From Fragilaria crotonensis (Eukaryota > Bacillariophyta > Fragilariophyceae > Fragilariales > Fragilariaceae), in contig JAKSYS010000189.1 of the NCBI GenBank assembly GCA_022925895.1, positions 28,285 through 92,284 of the forward strand: a stretch of DNA of 64,000 bases. The letters run 5' to 3'. Below the pieces are notes generated by a model. It had not been told where the DNA came from and did not search any database. It was given only the letters and a program-made list of their open reading frames with translations. The position numbers were made by a program, and so were the translations under genes. Position 1 is the first letter of the stretch, and each line of letters begins with the position of its first letter. This document shows positions 33,900 to 43,485 of this stretch, one piece after another.

Positions 33900-35723
33900 A
33901 TGATGATACTGAGTGGCATCGAGCCATGCAGGAAGCCACACAGACACTCTCCCAGCAAGGCTCAGAAGACTTTTGCAATCATCCTCTTCAACTGTGATGT
34001 CTCTGACCCAAGGTCACTCTATGACTCTCACTGGGCTGCCCTGTCAGAAGACTATGCACACCGTCAACCCAGCCTTAGTGAACAACACCTGCAGGACCTC
34101 CTTGTGCGTAAACTTGATGCCCTTCTGGGGATAATGCACAGCCGTTCTGTATTCGAATGGATACCATCCCTCCGCACACTTCTGGTTGAGGAGCATGGGA
34201 GTGCCATGGACAACAATTCAGTCAACCATTTGTTAGAATTGCAGCTGTCATCATCCAACACTGATATTCAACAGCAGCTGGATCGCCTCCCTCTCCTGAA
34301 TCTTGAACAGCGTGCTATTTTTGATGCTGTACTTGCTTCTGTGAACAACAATGCTGGTACTGAAAATCAGAAAAATGTTTATTTTGTTGATGGACCTGCA
34401 GGCTCAGGTAAGACGGAGTTGTTCAGGATGATCCTTGCCAAGGTGCGCAGTGAAGGGAAGGTTGCCCTTGCAACGGCCATATCAGGCATTGCTGCCTCAA
34501 ACTTTGCCCCTTTGGGCCGTACTCTGCACTATATATCCGGGCTTCCAATTCAATTATATGAAACATCCATGTGCAACCTATCAAAAGAGAAGGCAGAAGT
34601 TATGAAGGTTGCAAAGATTTTGATCATTGATGAGATCACAATGCTTAAGGGTGTTGGTCTTGATGTTCTTTCACAGTCTCTTTGTGATTTACTTGAACGT
34701 AATGATGCTCCATTTGGTGGCTTGGTTGTCGTCATGGGTGGTGACTTTCGTCAAGTGCTTCCCATACTACGCCATGCTGGAAGAGCTACCACTGTGCATT
34801 CAACTGTCCTACAATCCAAAGTCTGGCAAACATCATCTGTGAATGTAATGCAACTCTCTGAAAATATGCGATTGCGAATGGACTTACAGAACACAAATGC
34901 TAACCCAGAGTTCCAAGAAGTACTTTCCCATTTTGCATCTTTCCTGTTGAGGATCGGCGAGGATATGGAGCCTTCCCCAATAAATCTACCATCTTATATA
35001 TTCCAGCCTCAGGATACAAACGAACTGGTTGAGCATGTGTTTGATGATTTTTCTTCCAATGAACCAGCCTATTGGTCTGAACGTGCTATTCTATGTCCTA
35101 AAAACAAAGATGTTCAAAGAATCAATGATATGGTAACCTCAAGGCTACCTCATGATGAACATGTGTTTCTCAGTATTGACAACATCATATCTGAGGAACC
35201 TAATGATCCTGCACATACCCTCTATCCTCCTGAATTCCTGAACTCTTTGGAGCTATCTGGCCTTCCACCACATTGCCTCACTCTGAAAAAAGGCATGTTG
35301 GTCATGCTGCTCCGAAACCTATCAAGCACACTCAGCAATGGCACCCGTCTCATTGTTCGCCGTATCTCACAGTCTGTCCTCCAGTGTTTGATTCCTACCA
35401 CTGCAGAAATTGTGGACATACCACGGATTGCTCTCCTATCACCTCAAGATGAGCTGCCATTTGTCTTCAAACGACGTCAGTTTCCAGTTCAACCAGCATA
35501 TGCAATGACGATCAACAAGAGTCAAGGTCAAACATTGCGAAGAGTTGGCATTTTCTTGCCACAAGGTGTATTTGCACATGGCCAGCTTTACGTTGCTCTC
35601 TCAAGAGTTCGTAACCCACATGATCTTTTCATATTTACTGATGGTCATCTTCTGCACAACATTGTTTATAAGGAGGTCCTGATATCAAAACTGTGCCCTC
35701 AGTATCATCAACAGGATTTGTAA
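33900..35723 (+). CDS. Helitron Pif1-type helicase part, intact frame
   Basis: About 600 residues open in one frame, the 3' part of the Helitron polyprotein rather than an independent gene. Walker A is GPAGSGKTE, Walker B LIIDEI, motif III GGDFRQVLPI; C-terminal motifs are YAMTINKSQGQT and LYVALSRVRNPHDLF. This is a 5'-3' SF1B helicase used for strand displacement during transposition. The rightward frame is clean to the TAA at 35721, unlike the Rep half. Confidence 0.9.
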   Translation: MMILSGIEPCRKPHRHSPSKAQKTFAIILFNCDVSDPRSLYDSHWAALSEDYAHRQPSLSEQHLQDLLVRKLDALLGIMHSRSVFEWIPSLRTLLVEEHGSAMDNNSVNHLLELQLSSSNTDIQQQLDRLPLLNLEQRAIFDAVLASVNNNAGTENQKNVYFVDGPAGSGKTELFRMILAKVRSEGKVALATAISGIAASNFAPLGRTLHYISGLPIQLYETSMCNLSKEKAEVMKVAKILIIDEITMLKGVGLDVLSQSLCDLLERNDAPFGGLVVVMGGDFRQVLPILRHAGRATTVHSTVLQSKVWQTSSVNVMQLSENMRLRMDLQNTNANPEFQEVLSHFASFLLRIGEDMEPSPINLPSYIFQPQDTNELVEHVFDDFSSNEPAYWSERAILCPKNKDVQRINDMVTSRLPHDEHVFLSIDNIISEEPNDPAHTLYPPEFLNSLELSGLPPHCLTLKKGMLVMLLRNLSSTLSNGTRLIVRRISQSVLQCLIPTTAEIVDIPRIALLSPQDELPFVFKRRQFPVQPAYAMTINKSQGQTLRRVGIFLPQGVFAHGQLYVALSRVRNPHDLFIFTDGHLLHNIVYKEVLISKLCPQYHQQDL

Positions 35724-35862
35724 ACAACTTCAATACTGTGTATTTTGGCAATCTAAATTAGCAAATTTCTATGAATTTGTCACTTTTTTTCCTCATCTAA
35801 TTGTGTTGTAAAACACATCATTTGCAGCACGCTTGCCACTACACACAACCGTGCACAACCCA

Positions 35863-35962
35863 TACCGTACATGTATTCCAAAAGTCCGACCGATTGGGAG
35901 GCGTGGGTTTTTTTTTCGTTTTTACCGTACACGTATTCCAAAAGTCCGACCAATTGGGAGGC
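35863..35962. repeat. two 40-bp direct repeats at 60-bp period
   Basis: A unit starting TACCGTACATGTATTCCAAA recurs 60 bases later with two differences; each ends at GATTGGGAGGC or AATTGGGAGGC. The spacer contains a T run. The second unit ends just before the candidate Helitron 3' CTAG. Confidence 0.85.
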
Positions 35963-36103
35963 ACCCACTAGTAATGTATACCGAAGATCAGGCTTATATG
36001 TTTTTGTTGTAAAGGGTTGGAGGGGTTCTCGCACCTCTTGGCACACAAAACAAGACTCCATAGTCACATGCATGATGTCGTAGAAGCACATCGGCCTAGC
36101 ACC

Positions 36104-37444
36104 ATGACAAGGCAGTTCAAAGGTGCCATATCAGCTGCCTTGCATCGCTTCCACATGTCATATCTCGCATTTGTTGTTTTTGCTGCTCTGATTATCGTTA
36201 CAAATCTCAACTTGTCTTTGATAAGTGAGAATTCGACGAAGAATACTGTGGCGTCCATCCTCGATTGCCCTCGTACCAGTGCGGCGACCACGATTGCTGC
36301 ATCGAAACTGCGCCGTTACCTTGAAGTGACTGATGGAGGAATACATGCATGTGCTCGTTTTTCAACCAGATACGAGGCTAGCCACTTAATACAATGGCTC
36401 TACTACCACAAACGTATTGGTATTTCCTTTTTCTATCTGTACGTTATTGGAGTTCTTTATTCGTTCCGTGTGCATTGCCATGATATCAATTGTCGATTTC
36501 TAATCACCATCTTTTTTATCCACCCGTTGTGTGCCATTGTACCCCATCATACCATACCGTGCATATTGGTATTCAGCTACTTTGACAAGATAAGTTCCGA
36601 CTTTAGCAACCCCATTGAAGCAAAGGCATTCAGTCTCGCATCCCAACTTCCTTTTGTGCAGATTTATGATACCAATCATCTGAACCTGATTCATCAGAGC
36701 TTGGCCTTGGAACACTGCATCCATACGGCTCATCTTGAAAGGAAGGCTGAATGGATCCTAGATTTCGACATCGATGAAGTGTTCGCATTTGGTCATCCTA
36801 TTGTAACCCAGAATTGCGACCACGAAAAGGAAGCCCTACAAGCAGGAGAACTCTCAAATTATATCGCACAAGTTCCTCAGAGTGTGCATGCCATTATTCT
36901 ACCTCGCCTCTCCTTTGGGCAAAACGGTGTCAAAGTTCCCCCTCCGAACTCGTCCCAAATGGAACTATACACTCGTCGGTCAGATCAAGTTAGCCATGGA
37001 AAGCTCATACGGCGCACTATTTCCTTTGGGAGAGAGGTGCCGCTTTCCAAGCACAACATCCTGTCAAAGGGTCGGGACAGCGTCATCTATTCTAATGGCA
37101 AGCCCGCCCATTTATCAGGCAATTGCACAGAGGATATGGGTCTGTGTTTCTTTGAATTTGCAGAAAGTGACTTCGCGGCCGGGGAGTCTGTGTCATTTCC
37201 TCGCCTGCACCACTACACATCTCGCTCGTTAGAAGACTGTACTCGAAAGACAGCTGATGTTAATGCCACATGGCGTGGAGAACAAGCAATGTCGGATTGG
37301 AGGCTGCTTAATGCAGAATATGTATGTGACGAATCCTTGGACGTGGCGGTGGAGGACTACAGTGTGTATTGTGCCAGCAAACAAGTCAGAGAAGAATTGA
37401 GTCAGTTGTTTCCATCATTCGACAACGAGCCTCGTGTATATTGA
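36104..37444 (+). CDS. GT92-family glycosyltransferase, type II membrane protein
   Basis: Start at ATG 36104 places a membrane anchor (YLAFVVFAALIIVTNLNL) near the N-terminus; ATG 36068 is an alternative. A 138-base intron 36439-36576 (GTACGT..TCAG) is proposed. It is a multiple of three without stops, but its removal joins ISFFYLY to FDKISSDFSNP as the family expects, giving 400 residues. Motifs: CARF and WLYYHKRIGISFFYLY at the start of the domain, and the metal-binding DFDIDE in WILDFDIDEVFAFG. A conserved C-terminal histidine-containing stretch FPRLHHYTSRS follows. GT92 (DUF23) enzymes transfer hexoses in the Golgi; donor and acceptor here are unknown. Confidence 0.83.
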   Translation: MTRQFKGAISAALHRFHMSYLAFVVFAALIIVTNLNLSLISENSTKNTVASILDCPRTSAATTIAASKLRRYLEVTDGGIHACARFSTRYEASHLIQWLYYHKRIGISFFYLYVIGVLYSFRVHCHDINCRFLITIFFIHPLCAIVPHHTIPCILVFSYFDKISSDFSNPIEAKAFSLASQLPFVQIYDTNHLNLIHQSLALEHCIHTAHLERKAEWILDFDIDEVFAFGHPIVTQNCDHEKEALQAGELSNYIAQVPQSVHAIILPRLSFGQNGVKVPPPNSSQMELYTRRSDQVSHGKLIRRTISFGREVPLSKHNILSKGRDSVIYSNGKPAHLSGNCTEDMGLCFFEFAESDFAAGESVSFPRLHHYTSRSLEDCTRKTADVNATWRGEQAMSDWRLLNAEYVCDESLDVAVEDYSVYCASKQVREELSQLFPSFDNEPRVY

Positions 37445-38224
37445 TTTTGTTGTAGGGGAAATTTTGAACATTCGTAATTAATAAAGCTTCAAACATCTTT
37501 TTTCTTTATGGCACCCTTCCCTCTAGTGCTTTCACGAGCCCCATACCACTTCCATTGGATACTTGAAAAAATCTCGCCAGCTTGGATCTGAGTAAGGATT
37601 ACTTCGCCATCGGCTATACTCCCACTTTCTTACGGAGTTCGAGGAGCCTCTCTGCCGTAATGGACGGACTGGTCGAATATTTTAAGAATATAGAGTAGAA
37701 GTGATGATTTGCCTATCGAGCTTGCCTTATGTTGACGCGACTAGAAGGATCGAAGTGGTACCTCAGACACAACGACATAACGGAAAATTGACGCACCTCA
37801 CCGACTTTGTACCTCAATTCCAATGCACTCTTCGCGAGACCGTTACATCTACGATTGGCAACCTGTAGAAGCACAATGACTCGCACAATTCCGTCATCCA
37901 TGCGTTGAAACTCAGACCGCATGACCATGCACACAATGACAAGGGTATGTATCCTTGCACTTCAGCGTGTAAGTGTCGGATAAGAAACGAAAAATGATTA
38001 CAAGAAGCCTTTGCCGATCATGCAGGATTTGTTGCTTGAATGCATCTGGCGTTACGAAAGGACAAGTGATGACTCATCGATACTCCGAACAAGGCTTTGA
38101 GTTTCTGGTATCGCATCTCATTTTCATATTCATGACGATCAAGGGCCGCAGAAACAACCTCTTTGTTGACCTAAATTGCGCATTACAGCATCGACTCTGT
38201 AGATTGGCTGTCGAAGCAAACATG
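37445..38224. other. spacer between converging genes
   Basis: No gene supported. An AATAAAG-like signal lies at about 37480, after the glycosyltransferase stop. Confidence 0.4.
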
Positions 38225-39529
38225 TCATGATTTTGCTGTTTGGTTTACCCATTTCTCATCGTTCGGATACTCTTGGATGGTGTCGGCATAATCCTTCAGG
38301 ATGCCCACCAGTTCGGTATCGCTGCTGTAGTCTTTCATAAGTTTGGCAAGTCCATCCAACATCATGTCCTTCTGTTCCTTGGTATATCCTGGCAGATAGT
38401 CTTGAAAGTCATATCGATGGTACTTGTGATACCGTTCCAATGCCTCTTTCCCACCAATGCTACGGTACCACACACACGTTGCCATCGTCAAGTCCGAGTC
38501 GTCGTCCATGAGGATGGGAAAGCCCACAGTAGACAAGAGACGAGCCAATCGTACAAGTTCCGCAGGCCCGCGTTCGGGATCCATCCAATGCTCCCACACA
38601 AGGTACATGCCCATGGTGTAATACGACGATGATGTTGTTGTTGTCGACGTCGTCGACGTAGCAGTACTACTACTGCTGCTAGTAGTATAGTCATGCCACG
38701 TGCGGAGCTGATTCACGTATCCCTCAAAGAGTCCGGTCGACAAGAACTGATCACGGCTGCTCTGCCATTCCTCCAAAGGGGTCTGTCCCGGGAGTTTGGC
38801 ATATTTGATTCTCTTTTGATTCATAAATGCTGGCATGGCAGTGGCTGGATTTCGGAGAATGTAGACGATGGGTGAAGCAAAGATATTTGTTTTTGAGGTA
38901 GGATCGGGTTTCATGAGTACCATGGGATGAATGTTGAGACAGGAGACGGTTTCGGTCCTTCCGATGCAATGGCGGAGTCCCATGGCTCGGCTGGACGCGT
39001 AGAAGGACTTTGCACCAGCATTGAGACCAGTGAGGGAGGCAATCGCTGATTTCAAAATGTTGTCATCAATTGAGTTTGGATAGGAGGGAAACCAAAGTGG
39101 TTTGGTTGTCCATGATGATCGTGAGCTGGCTGGGGGTATCGGTAGGGTGCAGTTGTCATACTTCGATAGATCGGGTAATGGTTTGGGTGAAACGGGATGT
39201 TGTTGTGATTTGAACGAGTTAGTGTGCACAATAGGTTTCTGAACTTCGTCGCCAATGGTATGTTCCGGTTGAGGTAGCATGTTCGTAACAAGGAGGAGCA
39301 GGACAAGTAATGCGCAAAGCATACCGATCCGAGCAGGATGGAGAGCTACCAAGACTTTGACTCTGTTCAGGAACTTGCTCGTAGACATGGGTTTGCCAAT
39401 TTCCTCTGCATGTTGATTGCAGCACGGTCTGTGACCTTTTGTCGTTGCCGAAGATTGCTTTCTCTGCATGCTATCCGCGTTTAGCATATCAAACCTAGGT
39501 GATTTTAGTTGAGTGTTATGTGGCGGCAA
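38225..39529 (-). CDS. sulfotransferase-like type II membrane protein
   Basis: 434 residues from ATG 39529; in-frame ATGs at 39487 and 39385 would still keep the anchor. The cytosolic N-tail is basic; the membrane segment is MLCALLVLLLLVTNML. The luminal domain opens with PLWFPSYPNSID, in the place of the sulfotransferase PAPS-binding loop but lacking the usual G-S/T-T. It continues with YASSRAMGLRHC, CLNIHPMV and IVYILRNPATAMPAF, the last resembling the 3'-phosphate-binding strand of sulfotransferases. A low-complexity Ser/Thr insert (about residues 284-305) interrupts it. Diatoms encode many such proteins; whether this copy binds PAPS is unproven. Confidence 0.7.
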   Translation of the reverse strand: MPPHNTQLKSPRFDMLNADSMQRKQSSATTKGHRPCCNQHAEEIGKPMSTSKFLNRVKVLVALHPARIGMLCALLVLLLLVTNMLPQPEHTIGDEVQKPIVHTNSFKSQQHPVSPKPLPDLSKYDNCTLPIPPASSRSSWTTKPLWFPSYPNSIDDNILKSAIASLTGLNAGAKSFYASSRAMGLRHCIGRTETVSCLNIHPMVLMKPDPTSKTNIFASPIVYILRNPATAMPAFMNQKRIKYAKLPGQTPLEEWQSSRDQFLSTGLFEGYVNQLRTWHDYTTSSSSSTATSTTSTTTTSSSYYTMGMYLVWEHWMDPERGPAELVRLARLLSTVGFPILMDDDSDLTMATCVWYRSIGGKEALERYHKYHRYDFQDYLPGYTKEQKDMMLDGLAKLMKDYSSDTELVGILKDYADTIQEYPNDEKWVNQTAKS

Positions 39530-40813
39530 TATCCGGTGGCGTTGCAGTTCATTTGCCTTGCATTCAGTCTAGGGATAAACTCTCATTGAGCTCCCATCTG
39601 CTCGTAAGTTGGAACTCGTATAATACAGCGAACTTCGAATACAACAGATGGCATTGATTCCTTAACGTCGAGCATGAACATCGAACATGTTGTTCACACT
39701 TCACACAGGATCTCGAAGGCACTGCCTGCTGCCTGTAGTCTGTAGTTACACATGTTATGCATACCTTCGTCCTGTACACAACGCCAGGTACAAGTATCTA
39801 CCCACCCGGGCCCCTGCCTTAATTAATCCAATTTTATGCCTTAATTAACCCCATCATTTTCGTGCGTATGCAAGACGAATTTCTGTAGGTTTCGTACTAG
39901 GGGCTACAGAAAAAATTGCTCCAATTGCAGTCATCAATTTGAAAAGATAACGACACTGATCACCGTTCATTTGATTCATTTTCCTTTTTACTTTGTTTTC
40001 AGTGGAAGTCACTGATGTGAAGAAAAAGCTTGAGACTTTATTTTTTCATCCCCAATCAGTCTCGGACTAAAAGGTATCTACGTGCGTAGCGGGTGGTACT
40101 TGTTCTACGTAGCTTCAAAACAGTTTTTAATTTTGAAGTCCATTTTCATTCAATTCTGCACTGCCGAATTGAGACTTTGAGGCAACATGCTGAGTGACCG
40201 ATGGCCCAATACTTTTCAAAGAATCTGGCATCCTGCTCTTTAAGTTGAATTCATCTTCTGACTGTTTTACAAGAGTTGCCAAACAAGGGAATTTTCAAAC
40301 GCTTGGTACATATTCTACACGATTTCTGTGTGGAAATGATAAAACTGGAGGATAGAAAAATTCGTGCATAACAACTGAAATAACTCCATCACAACAACCG
40401 CTGACCTCTGCCATCAAATGCACCTTCTGAAGACGATGTCGAAGTTTGGTGTCTGAGGACCGATTACGATAACACGAGCGATTTTCCACTGTAAAGGGAT
40501 TATCCCATGGGGTTAATTTCGATATTTCAGTACAGTACAAGTCCAAGGCTACAATGCTACAACCACCCCGTAGTCAAGGTCCATACATGTGTACATGTTT
40601 ATACTTGCATACGGTATCATGGTATATTGGTACAAGTACCAAGTCTATCCTATAATCCAATCTGTCCGTATGTATGACTGTATGACTACACCCATTACTA
40701 TATACCGGTACAAGTGATCACATCCATTGGAAATTCACGGTGCATACGTCGAAGTCACATCAAAGTCAGAAGGAAAGCGAGCACTTAAGTGAATATCTAT
40801 TCATTGGAAAAAC
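39530..40813. other. divergent spacer
   Basis: No gene supported. CCTTAATTAA occurs twice (39816 and 39839). GGTACAAGTACC-type words cluster at 40530-40700, upstream of the methyltransferase gene. Confidence 0.45.
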
Positions 40814-43479
40814 ATGGGACGCCGATGGAAGAAGAGCAAGAACAAGCGTCTGAATGGGATTCAGAGGAAGGGTGCCAATCCTAGACATTTTGATGGAAAC
40901 CATCGACCGGAGGGTAATCAGAATTACACACAAACATGGCAAACCAATCGACGCATGGAGGCCTACTTTGCCTACCAGGGAGTCTACGATCTGTATTGGG
41001 ATGATGAGACCAAGTCTTATCTCGAATGCACGACCGACGAACAGAAATCGACAGAAGCAGAAAAGTGGATGACCACAGTCAAGAGGATACTCCCTGCATC
41101 GTTTCGTATCGGTGTCGACGTTGACCCGATCGTTAGAGAACGACTCGAACAAGAGCTTGAGCAACTCGTCGGACAGGAGATGGAACTCCAGGTAGAAGAG
41201 GCGTCACAGTGAAGCTTGCTCCGGCAAAGCGTATCCCTACGTCCCTCATGCCTACCAGTTGGCCATTGATCGGTACACAATCAGGAAGAATGCGTCCCTC
41301 TCCAAACTTTTGAATGGCTCAAGATACAAACTCAAGCAGGTTTTGTGACTCGGCAGAGACAGTCTCCATGATACCACCAATCGTCATGGACATTCAAAGT
41401 CACCATCAAGTGTTGGTACGTTTCCTGCTTTTTCCGACGTGATCTACAATCAACATGCAAATACATGAACGACTCTCACACTACTCCCCATCCTTCATAT
41501 TCCTTTGGGATATGTGTGCCGCACCAGGATCCAAAACATCTCAAATTTTGGAAATTGTATCAGCCATCAACCCGGTGCCAAGAACCCGTCGGTTGCGTCG
41601 TGGCCAACGATGCCGATCCCAAACGCGCGTACATGTTGGTTCATCAGCTCAAACGCATTCACAGTCCAGTCGCTCTCGTCACAAGTTGCGATGCCCAATT
41701 CTTCCCACTGCTCAAACGCTTCGCCGACGACTCACCCGAGGGTATGTTTGATCGCGTTCTGGCCGATGTGCCGTGTTCCGGAGACGGGACCATGCGGAAG
41801 AATCCACAAGTTTGGAAAAAGTGGTCGTGTTTGAACAGTTTGTCGCTCCATCCCATGCAATTGGCGATTGCCTTGAATGGAGCACGTCTGACCAAGGTCG
41901 GGGGATACCTTTGCTATTCGACGTGTGCCATGAGTCCCATTGAAAATGAGGCTGTCGTTGCAGAACTCTTGCGCTCCACCGATGGCGCGTTGGAACTGGT
42001 GGACCGACGCGAACACTTGGATGGAATCAAGGCGAGACCAGGTTGGTCACACTGGAAGGTCATGCGGGAAGATAAATCGAAACGGAAGGCAAAGAACGAA
42101 GCAAACAAGAATAATGCAAAGATGCAGGAACGACGACGCAACTTTGAGAATCAAACCAACGGAGAGACCACTGAGGAGGCCACTGCCAAGACAGAAAATT
42201 CCGAGGCAGACATGGAAGACGCTGGAGAATCGAACGCCGATGGTGACGAGGTAGCTGAAGAATCAAAACCGGTACCGTTGGGCCCTCCGCCATCGTGGGA
42301 TGCAGAGGTGCTCAAAGCTCGCTGTGATGATGAGGGATTGGCCGAATACAAATCGTATGATGAAGTTGAGGAGCAATGGCAAAAAACAATTCGTCGATCC
42401 ACGTTCCCTCCAACTGAGGAGGAAGCCAAAACCATGCAGTTACACAAGTGCCTTCGACTCTTGTCGCACGATATGGATACAAGTGGATTCTTCGTTGCGC
42501 TCTTCAAGAAAGTTAAGCCATTGAGTCAAAGAGCGCGAGATAAATCTGCAAACTTGCAGCTGAGCTCCGTGGGGACGTTGGTGATGCAGAGGGAAGGGAG
42601 AGGGCTCCTGCCGCGAAAAAGACAAAGCTGAACGAGGATGAGGCAGAAGAGAAGGAAATGCCAGCTGGAGATCCACCGCGTGGCGAGGAAAACCCCGTGT
42701 CCGTCGATCCTGCTGTTGACCCATCGCTGGGTAAGATTGTCAAGGGGAAGAATGCTCGTGGTGCTCCTAAAGGTAATATGGGCAATGAGAACTTCGTGCA
42801 GGCGAACGAATCCCACTTGATTCCACTCATGTCGTACTATGGCTTCGACGACGATTTCCCAAAAGACCAAATCATGTCACGAGCCAGTGGTGACAGCAAA
42901 GTTTTCTCCTTTATCGGTAAGGCCGTCAAGAAGTACATGGCGGCCGGCCTTCAAGATCGCATCACTATCATCAACTCCGGTCTAAAGTGTTTTGAAAGAA
43001 ACAACAATGAATGCGATGTGAGCTACCGAGTTGCTCAAGAGGGCATCCATTATCTTGCTCCGTACATGAAGAATCGGAAATTTGTTGTCAGCACCAAGGA
43101 CTTCCTCACTTGCTTCAGCCAAGCCACCATTAAGATTGAAGCGCTGTCACCCGATCTTGCTGAAGAAATTCGAAATATTGCTGTTGGATCCTTCATGGTC
43201 GCACTTGAAGGATATGAACACGACTCTTCGAAAAAGTTAATGATGGTCATGTGGAGATGTCGAGGAGACAATATCAACTGCCTTGTCTGCAAAATCGAAA
43301 GAGATGGGATGAGGAGTAAGATGAGGGCCATCACTGGCGAAGATTTGGAGGAGGAACCTTTTGCACAGGAGGTGACTGGCGACGGTGAAGCGCAGGAGGA
43401 GGTGGCGAGCGAGGACGACGTTGTTATCGACGATGAGATGGAAGATGATACAATGCTGGAAGCAGATGCGATCAGTTAA
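40814..43479 (+). CDS. NSUN2-like tRNA (cytosine-5) methyltransferase, frame-disrupted
   Basis: The order matches eukaryotic NSUN2/Trm4: an N-terminal part with MEAYFAYQGVYD and ILPASFRIG, RQETVSMIPP split by a frame break, the SAM-binding DMCAAPGSKTSQ, and NDADPKRAYM. The two catalytic cysteines are in DVPCSGDGTMRKN and YSTCAMSPIENEA; the C-terminal domain contains YRVAQEGIHYLAPY. Following the protein needs an intron 41416-41508 (GTACGT donor, but GG instead of AG at the acceptor). It also needs one-base deletions near 41208, 41230, 41307, 41356 and 42556, and one inserted base near 41581. No in-frame stops occur between. Either a young pseudogene or local sequence errors in an essential gene. 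It would methylate tRNA at C48-50 and C34. Confidence 0.82.
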
Positions 43480-43485
43480 GCTCCT

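Larger units (their letters stand above)
30695..35971 (+). mobile_element. Helitron, frame-disrupted
   Basis: One Rep-helicase coding unit can be followed from about 30695 to 35723 through several frame changes, which identifies the element. The termini are not settled. A CTAG followed by T at 35968-35971 is a possible 3' end (Helitrons end CTRR and insert 5' to T); no convincing 5' TC end was found. The order is basic repeat region, Cys-rich zinc-binding block, HUH endonuclease, Pif1 helicase, as in canonical Helitrons. Confidence 0.85.

Noticed and set aside
35780-36091. Minus-strand frame over the 60-bp period repeats
   Set aside because: Composition and repeats explain it; no domain or start context.
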